DNA from: Podila epigama
Lineage: Eukaryota > Mortierellomycota > Mortierellomycetes > Mortierellales > Mortierellaceae
NCBI GenBank assembly: GCA_015679605.1
Contig: JAAAVE010000733.1
Location: 1 to 14,164 of the forward strand
DNA: 14,164 bases
Reading direction: 5' to 3'
In this document: one piece after another, positions 8,507-14,164 of the stretch
Numbering within the stretch: position 1 is the stretch's first letter
How the letters are laid out: each line of letters starts with the position of its first letter
Program-made: the position numbers and the translations under genes
The notes under the pieces: model-generated
The model's input: the letters and a program-made list of their open reading frames with translations, nothing else
Databases searched by the model: none
Told to the model about the DNA's origin: nothing

Positions 8507-8891
8507 AATGGTGAATGGCAGAACTCTTATCTGTGTCCCGTATGTTTTTTTGCTTTCGTTTCGCGTGAAATTTGGATTGAGGGAATGAGTGATGGAAAAA
8601 AGAATGTGGGAATGGAAGAAAGAAAGCAAGAGAAAAAGTGTGGTGGAATGGACGCGTCGAGCAAAAAAAAAAGCATTGATTTTTTATTGCTACCCACCCC
8701 TGAACAGAAAAAGGGGGCGTGCGACCAGCCAGCCAAAAAATTTTCTTGTCGTCGTTTTTTTTTTGCAACGGTCTCTATTCTGCTTGATCTTGTCATGGAA
8801 TGAATGCATATAATATGTATATGATTGTGAATGTGCTAGGTAACCTTTCAGCAATATTTTTTTTCTTCTTTTTTTCTAATTTTTTCTTGCT
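8507..8891. promoter_or_regulatory. Intergenic region between OST1 start and DRG1 stop
   Basis: These 385 bases hold the DRG1 3' flank (right side, with T-runs on + and TATA-like A/T steps near 8807-8822) and the OST1 promoter (left side). Open frames here are low-complexity Lys- or Phe-rich artefacts of the A/T tracts. An ACGCGT hexamer at 8652-8657 lies about 146 bases upstream of the OST1 start codon; it resembles an MCB-type element but occurs elsewhere in the window too, so it is weak evidence. I see nothing else of note. Confidence 0.4.
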
Positions 8892-10492
8892 CTAAACCTT
8901 CTTGATAATCTGAACAACATCTTCGTCAGCGAGAACATGCTCCTTGCCAACCTTTTGTGGGTTATGTTTTGCTGAAGATCCCCAAACCAAGGCACTGTTC
9001 ACAGATGGCAAAAAAGAAAAGAGAGAGTATGCAGGTTAGAATCGCTCCTAGAGAGTGGATGCCAGAAAAGATATCGAATTGCAAAAAACAATCCAGTTCA
9101 ACTTACTATTTGAATTCGCGCAAAATGGCCTTGTGAATGTTGTTACAGAAGCCCTCTATCGTTGCAGTCTCACGGCGGAGAACGACAGGTGAGGAATAGT
9201 CTGGCAATTGACCCTTGGGTTTGGTGTAAATACGCGCCAGATCCAGGTACTCCCAAGCCTTGGCCAGCAACTCGTCAAAGTTCCACTCGTGATGGGCACA
9301 GATAGGGACAGCGTGGGGAATCTTGGACACAAGATCCAACTCCTCGATCGAGATTTGATCAATCTTGTTCAACACGTATAAGCAAGGCATGTACACACGG
9401 TTGCCTTCAATAACATCAATGAGTTCATCCACAGTGGCGTCGCACTTGAAACTAATGTCGGCGTTGTGGATCTTGTACTCGGACAACACAGCCTTGACTT
9501 CGTCGAGATCCAGATGCGTCAAAGGAACAGTGTTTGTCATACTGATGCCTCCCTTCTCCTTCTTCTTGAAGTAAATGTTTGGTGGCTTCTGGTTAAGTCG
9601 AATACCGAATCCTTCCAATTCCTTCTCAATGATCTTCTTGTCGCCCAAGGGCTTGAGCACATCCAAAACCAAAAAGATCAACGAGCAAGTGCGAGCGACA
9701 GCAATAACCTGGCGACCTAAAGTTTTACAAGGGAGGCATCAAACGTGAGAAACATTTCTTTCCCAGAAAGCATCACTGGTACTCCTACAAAACAAAAAAA
9801 AGAGACTATTGACTTACCACGACCCTTGCCGTCCTTGGCACCTTCGATAATACCAGGAAGATCCAGAATCTGAAGCTTGGCTCCATTGTACTGGACAACA
9901 CCTGGCACGGTGGTCAAGGTTGTGAACTCGTATGCAGCAACTTCTGAGTGGGTTCCAGTCAACTTTGACATCAGTGTCGACTTTCCAACTGAGGGGAATC
10001 CCACGAAACCAATACGACCCACACCGGTCTTGGCGACATCGAAGCCCACTATCGAAAGATAAAGTCAAACGGAAAGAAAAAAAAGGGAATCGCATGAATA
10101 CGTGAGGTTGATATCCAGTTCCTTATGAAAACGATTCTCGCCGTTGAAAATAAAAAGGGTCACTTACAACCTGGACCACCACCGCCAGTGGAGGTAGGAG
10201 TCAAGAGCTCACGTCTCAACTTGGCCAACTTGGCCTTGAGTTGACCCAAATGCTGGGATGTAGCCTGTTTCGAGCAGTTTCATGATTTGCAGAAAGTAAT
10301 GTTTGTGGGTATGAGATGAGTGTGTTGCATCCAGGTCGAAAAAAAAAAAAAAAAAAAAAAAGAGTGAGAACTGCTGATGTGTTGAGCGGCGACAAAGGAG
10401 CCTGTGTGTGCTGATGTTGAGAATTATACCTTGTTCTTTTGGGTACGAGCCATTTCGGCCTCGATTTCCTTGATTTTCTCCACGGTCGTCAT
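8892..10492 (-). CDS. RBG1: Developmentally regulated GTP-binding protein DRG1/RBG1, five exons
   Basis: DRG1/Rbg1 is an Obg/HflX-superfamily GTPase that works with Dfrp1/Tma46 on translating ribosomes. Exons (-): 10430-10492, 10168-10264, 9818-10048, 9107-9716, 8892-8994. All junctions are canonical GT...AG with matching phase and yield 367 residues, the same length as human DRG1. The N-terminal coiled helix starts [19 protein letters not shown] and ends in a Gly-rich linker. G1 is GFPSVGKST (70-78), G3 DLPG (116-119), and G4 NKID (247-250). The S5D2L insert lies in between. At G5 this protein has CAHH (residue 270 on) where human DRG1 has SAHH. The C-terminal TGS domain runs from about 290 ([13 protein letters not shown]) to QIVKKV. 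Intron 1 (165 bases) holds an A23 run. The gene is divergent from the kinesin and shares its 320-base upstream region. Identification is very secure. Confidence 0.97.
10339..10361. repeat. A23 homopolymer inside DRG1 intron 1
   Basis: Twenty-three consecutive A residues on the + strand (T on the transcribed sense of DRG1) lie within the first intron. In the sense direction the tract precedes a pyrimidine-rich stretch, but it ends about 75 bases before the 3' splice site, so it is unlikely to be the polypyrimidine tract itself. The length may vary between strains. Confidence 0.85.
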
Positions 10493-10812
10493 GTTGGCGC
10501 TTAGTCCTTGTGAAGTTGATTGTCTGAATGTGGGGAGGGAGATGTGATTCCTGAGGTCATTGATTTTGATGCATCTCTACACTTTAAACCTTTTGTTTGT
10601 CTGGGGCCTAGGCTAAGCCGCAGTCGAAGGCAGTCACATTGGTGGCAATTTTATCACGTGTATACTTTAAAGCCCTGAAAGTGAAGTGCGCGAAAGAAAA
10701 AGAGTTGTTGAGAATAATAATTACATTTATCCCGTCTGCGACGCTGCTGTTCCCATTCATCCAACTTTTCCCAAGAAAACACTGTTTAGTTGTCTTGCAA
10801 TCTCCACACCTC
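10493..10812. promoter_or_regulatory. Divergent promoter region of DRG1 and kinesin-14
   Basis: The start codons of DRG1 (-) and the kinesin (+) are 320 bases apart with no gene between. The region contains a CCAAT box on the - strand (10638-10642), about 146 bases upstream of the DRG1 ATG. It also holds a palindromic CACGTG E-box (10655-10660), which basic-helix-loop-helix factors commonly bind, followed by a TATACTTTAA stretch at 10661-10670 oriented toward the kinesin. Several short upstream ATGs exist on the + strand; whether they are transcribed depends on an unseen start site. Promoter elements are called by motif only. Confidence 0.55.
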
Positions 10813-13800
10813 ATGGAACAACCAAAGGATGGCCCACCATCAGATCCTCTTAATCGCTCGGTACATGATTTCGCGTGTCACATGGCCTCAAGAAGTCTTT
10901 TTTTTTTCAATTGGGTTCTAACATGCCATGAATGTCACAATGACCTTTTATAGATTTCAAAACTCAAACCACCAACAAAGATAAAGTCCTCCGTGTCAAC
11001 CTCTTCAGCGATATCAACCACCTTGGCTGTGGCGTCGGCAGTCGGTGCACTCACAAAAGAGAATTCTCAGCCAGCAGTCAACACTCCTCACAATGCCAAC
11101 AGCAATGTACCTCAGTCAGCCATGTCAGCACCAGTCAAGAATCTGAAACGTAAAGCAGAGGAACCAGCTATCAATAAACGGTTAAAAAGTGATCCGGCAA
11201 AGTTAAGAACAACGACAGTATCTTCAGTAGCAACAGCAGTTGGAACGAGGAGGCCCGTCGCTGTCCCAACTACTGCCACTCGGACTACTCGTGTCGCCAT
11301 AGGGGCAACAGCTACAGCATCAAGACTGACAACATCGCGTCAAGTCCAAAGCAAGACAGTTGCCCCTCCAGTCAAACAACCCCTCAGAAAAGCTGTTGCA
11401 CCCAAAATCACCCCAACAGCAAGGCCAGCAAGGCCAGCAGTGTCATCAACTAGACCCATAGCTGTTGCACGAAAGCCAACTGTTTCGACATTATCGAGCA
11501 ATCGAAAAGTCCCTCCACAACCATCAACCTCAGCAAAACCTCGGGTGGTTCAGCGGCAGCCACGTCCCTCCCAAAGTGCCACATCACAGGCCTCTTCATC
11601 ACATGAATCCAAGGCAGAAACATCCTGTATTCCAATCTTCAACAGCATAGCATCCGCCCTTCCTACCCTTACACGAGCCAAGGGCGAGAAACGTGGACAG
11701 CGGGAAGATGCCGAAGACCTATGCCAAATTTTGACCGGCTTGGATCAGTACCTTGCTAGTCTGATTGAGGCCAAGAAGAAGGAAGGTAACGTATACAATA
11801 CCCCTTATTTTTTCCATTTTTAGTAGTAACTCTTTGATGCCAATGTTGCTAATGATGCTCGATTTCATTCTTGATTGTCTCCAGTTGCTGAAATAACGTC
11901 CGAGAATAAGAGTATCGAGGACAAAGTAGCCGCAAAGAAGAAAGAAGAAGACGATGCTCTAGAACTACTTTCATCAATGCAACGCGACATTGAGGTAAGA
12001 GTTTTTCATCAAGATACACTTGAATATGGAGTAAGAAAGACAAGCAAACAATGACTTATTGCTTACTCTTTTTGCTAAAAAAAATACTATATTCATCTTT
12101 CTTAAGGGATCTGCTCGTAAGCGAGAGGAAGAACTTTCAAAATTAAGCGCACAGCACGCTTTGGAGATGAAACAATATGCTCAAAAGGAAGCGCAATTGA
12201 AGCGTGAGATTGAGAGTACAGAAACGAATCTCAAGAAAACAAAAACGCAACTTGAGGAACAGGTTCAGGAAGGCATCGCTCTTCGGGCCACTATTTCGAC
12301 GCAGTCTGCTAACCTCGTGGCACTTGAGAGTAGAAATAAGGCGCTTCAGGAATCAAACACGGTATGAACTGGTGAATTCGAAAGCATTTCATAACAGCTC
12401 AGTCATAGTCGATACCGTCGTGATTCATGAGGTCACCTAATGATAGATAACTCACACTCTTCAATCATTTTTAAATTGAACTTTTGGAATCTTAGCAAGT
12501 ACAACGTACGTTGGAAGAGAAGGAAGCAAAGATAAACGAGTTGAAGGACAAGATTCAAGAATTGGAGACGTCGATCAAAACTATTGAGGAGCGTATTCGG
12601 ACAGAGGAGACCATTCGACGCCGACTTCACAATACAATCCAAGAACTGAAAGGCAACATTCGTGTGTTTTGCAGAGTCCGGCCAGTCACTACAAATGCAA
12701 ACGCATCCAAGGCGGAGACTACTACTGCGACAATCTCATATCCGGATGACGAGGAGGGCAAAAAGATTGAGTTTGCTCATTCCAAGGCATCAGCGACAGG
12801 TTCCCAGATTGAAAAGTCATATCCGTTTACGTTTGACCGAGTCTTTCAGCCTTCGTCGACTCAACAGGATGTCTTTGATGAGATTTCACAACTTGTTCAG
12901 TCAGCGTTGGATGGTTACAATGTCTGTATCTTTGCCTATGGACAGACCGGGAGTGGCAAGACATACACCATGGAAGGACCTTTGAATGCGACCAAAGAGT
13001 CTATGGGAATGATTCCGCGTTCAGTTTTGCAGATTTACGAGACAGCCAAGGAACTCGAATCCAAAGGTTGGAAGTATACGATGGAGGGCCAATATGTGGA
13101 AATTTATAACGAGACGATTAATGACCTCTTGGGAACGTATTCTACGGACCAAACTCGAAAGCATGAGATTCGTCATACACCCGGGGGCAAGACGACTATC
13201 ACGGACATTACGACTGTTGTCCTAACCTCACCCGAACGAGTCGCGGCGTTGCTCAAGAAAGCAGCGCATAACCGGTCTATTGGCTCAACTCAGATGAATG
13301 AGCGTTCGTCACGAAGTCACTGGTACTGTTATGATGAATTATGTTGGTGGTGTTGTTCCTATATCCACATGTATATGTATATATATATGCTTATTTTTGC
13401 TGACCCACCTCATTTATTTCATTTTTTTTTCTTGAACAATACTTGTCTAGTGTGTTCACATTGCGATTGACAGGAGCGAATTCGATAACAAACGAAACGA
13501 GTGAAGGAGTACTGAATCTGATCGATTTGGCAGGCTCGGAGCGTCTTTCTCAATCTGGAGCGACAGGAGATCGACTTCGTGAGACACAAGCCATCAATAA
13601 GAGTCTGTCCTGCCTAGGCGATGTGATTTATGCGATTGCAAACAAGGATACACATGTCCCTTACCGAAACTCCAAGTTGACCTACTTGCTCCAGAACTCA
13701 CTTGGAGGCAATAGCAAGACACTCATGTTTGTCAATATCTCGCCATTGATGAGTAACTTTGGAGAGACTCTATGTTCACTCCGCTTTGCGACCAAGGTGA

Positions 13801-13853
13801 ACTCGTGCAATATTGGCACAGCAACTTTTAAGCGAGGGATTAAGTCGCAGTGA
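10813..13853 (+). CDS. Kinesin-14 (C-terminal motor, Kar3/KlpA/HSET type), six exons
   Basis: A minus-end-directed microtubule motor of the spindle. Exons: 10813-10860, 10954-11785, 11885-11994, 12107-12361, 12496-13322, 13451-13853, giving 824 residues. The open frame of exon 2 has no ATG near its left end. It is preceded by the acceptor TTTTATAG, and the first ATG is in exon 1, which joins in phase through TCG|GTACAT. Residues 1-280 form a basic Ser/Thr/Pro/Ala-rich tail with a KEN box (51-53) and a bipartite-like nuclear signal (KRK at 81-83, KRLK at 91-94). A coiled coil covers about 285-467. The neck and motor begin at [11 protein letters not shown] (468), followed by P-loop GQTGSGKT (564-571), switch I NERSSRSH (683-690), switch II DLAGSE (716-721) and a [16 protein letters not shown] motif. 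The end, NSCNIGTA plus a short basic tail, is typical of kinesin-14. A motor at the C-terminus behind a G-N neck sets the subfamily. Confidence 0.95.
13370..13390. repeat. Short TA-rich dinucleotide tract in kinesin intron 5
   Basis: An ATGTATATGTATATATATATG-like stretch sits in the middle of the 128-base intron between the two motor-domain exons. It is an ordinary A/T simple repeat with no evident role. Confidence 0.6.
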
Positions 13854-14164
13854 TGGAGGGGACGCGTTTTTTTTTTATTTTTATTTTTCTTCTTTTGTTT
13901 ATTTGTCTATTTCGTTTTGTTTTGTTTGTTTTCTTCCTTTCCCAATGTATTTTACACATACCCTACCATTGTTCAAAGTAGCAACGTTATTTTTTTTTTA
14001 TAAAGCTTAGCACTTTTCTTTTAAACACTTGTCGTGCTGTTGCTGTAATCAGATCTCAATCAAATGTGGGCATCGGATAACAGGGAAATCCACAACATGC
14101 CATTTGAAGAAAATCGTAAATCGTGCTATTAAATTAGTACGCGATTGCATGTGCAGTTGCTATG
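13854..14164. other. 3' flank of kinesin-14 and right edge of window
   Basis: The first 140 bases after the kinesin stop are very T-rich on the + strand, as in a fungal 3' UTR. No exact AATAAA is visible; TATAAAG near 14000 is the nearest A-rich candidate for a poly(A) signal. The remaining bases to the edge show no open frame, RNA gene or repeat that I can support. A neighbouring gene may begin outside the window. Confidence 0.45.

Noticed and set aside
8361-8813. Lys- and Phe-rich open frames on both strands upstream of OST1
   Set aside because: They follow A/T homopolymers, overlap the OST1 first exon in other frames and show no family features.
10993-10995. Kinesin start at a GTG codon within exon 2
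   Set aside because: The frame is open to an acceptor at 10953 and an ATG exon joins in phase; a nuclear fungal gene starting at GTG is less likely than this ordinary spliced start.
1-14164. A specialised gene cluster, mobile element or defence system
   Set aside because: The five protein genes are unrelated housekeeping families with ordinary fungal spacing; no transposase, reverse transcriptase, long terminal repeat or target-site duplication is visible.

Overview
The window is nuclear DNA from a fungus. Most protein-coding genes are broken by short introns of about 90 to 165 bases with GT...AG borders, and several introns carry a CTAAC-type branch point. Intergenic DNA is rich in A/T homopolymers and small microsatellites. 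The gene set (a mitochondrial-type malonyl-CoA decarboxylase, ribophorin I/OST1, DRG1/RBG1 GTPase, kinesin-14) and the compact, intron-containing layout fit an early-diverging filamentous fungus such as a Mortierella-like Mucoromycota species. That placement is an inference; no marker in the window proves it. Layout, left to right: (1) 1-843, intergenic and promoter DNA with a CATC microsatellite. (2) 844-3054 (+), an intronless type II membrane protein resembling fungal O-fucosyltransferase-like proteins. (3) 3271-3351 (-), tRNA-Leu(CAG), next to a small GC-rich block. (4) 3555-6209 (-), malonyl-CoA decarboxylase in eight exons, whose first exon encodes a probable mitochondrial presequence. 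(5) 6620-8506 (-), OST1/ribophorin I of the oligosaccharyltransferase, five exons. (6) 8892-10492 (-), DRG1/RBG1 translation-associated GTPase, five exons. (7) 10813-13853 (+), a C-terminal-motor kinesin-14, six exons. (8) 13854-14164, a T-rich 3' region. The genes do not form a pathway cluster. They are housekeeping functions: glycosylation in the ER/Golgi (OST1 and possibly the first gene), malonyl-CoA turnover, translation and spindle mechanics. DRG1 and the kinesin are divergent and share a 320-base intergenic region with a CACGTG box and a CCAAT box. The first gene and MLYCD converge on the tRNA. I rebuilt exon structures by matching splice phase and family conservation. Two junctions are uncertain: MLYCD intron 5, which looks like either an 8-residue insertion or a one-base loss at the donor, and OST1 intron 2, which has a weak donor. 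I see no sign of a novel multi-gene system, mobile element or CRISPR array. The points most worth checking are the possible dual-start targeting of MLYCD, its odd intron 5, the non-canonical putative nucleotide-sugar motif of the first gene, and the GC-rich block beside the tRNA.
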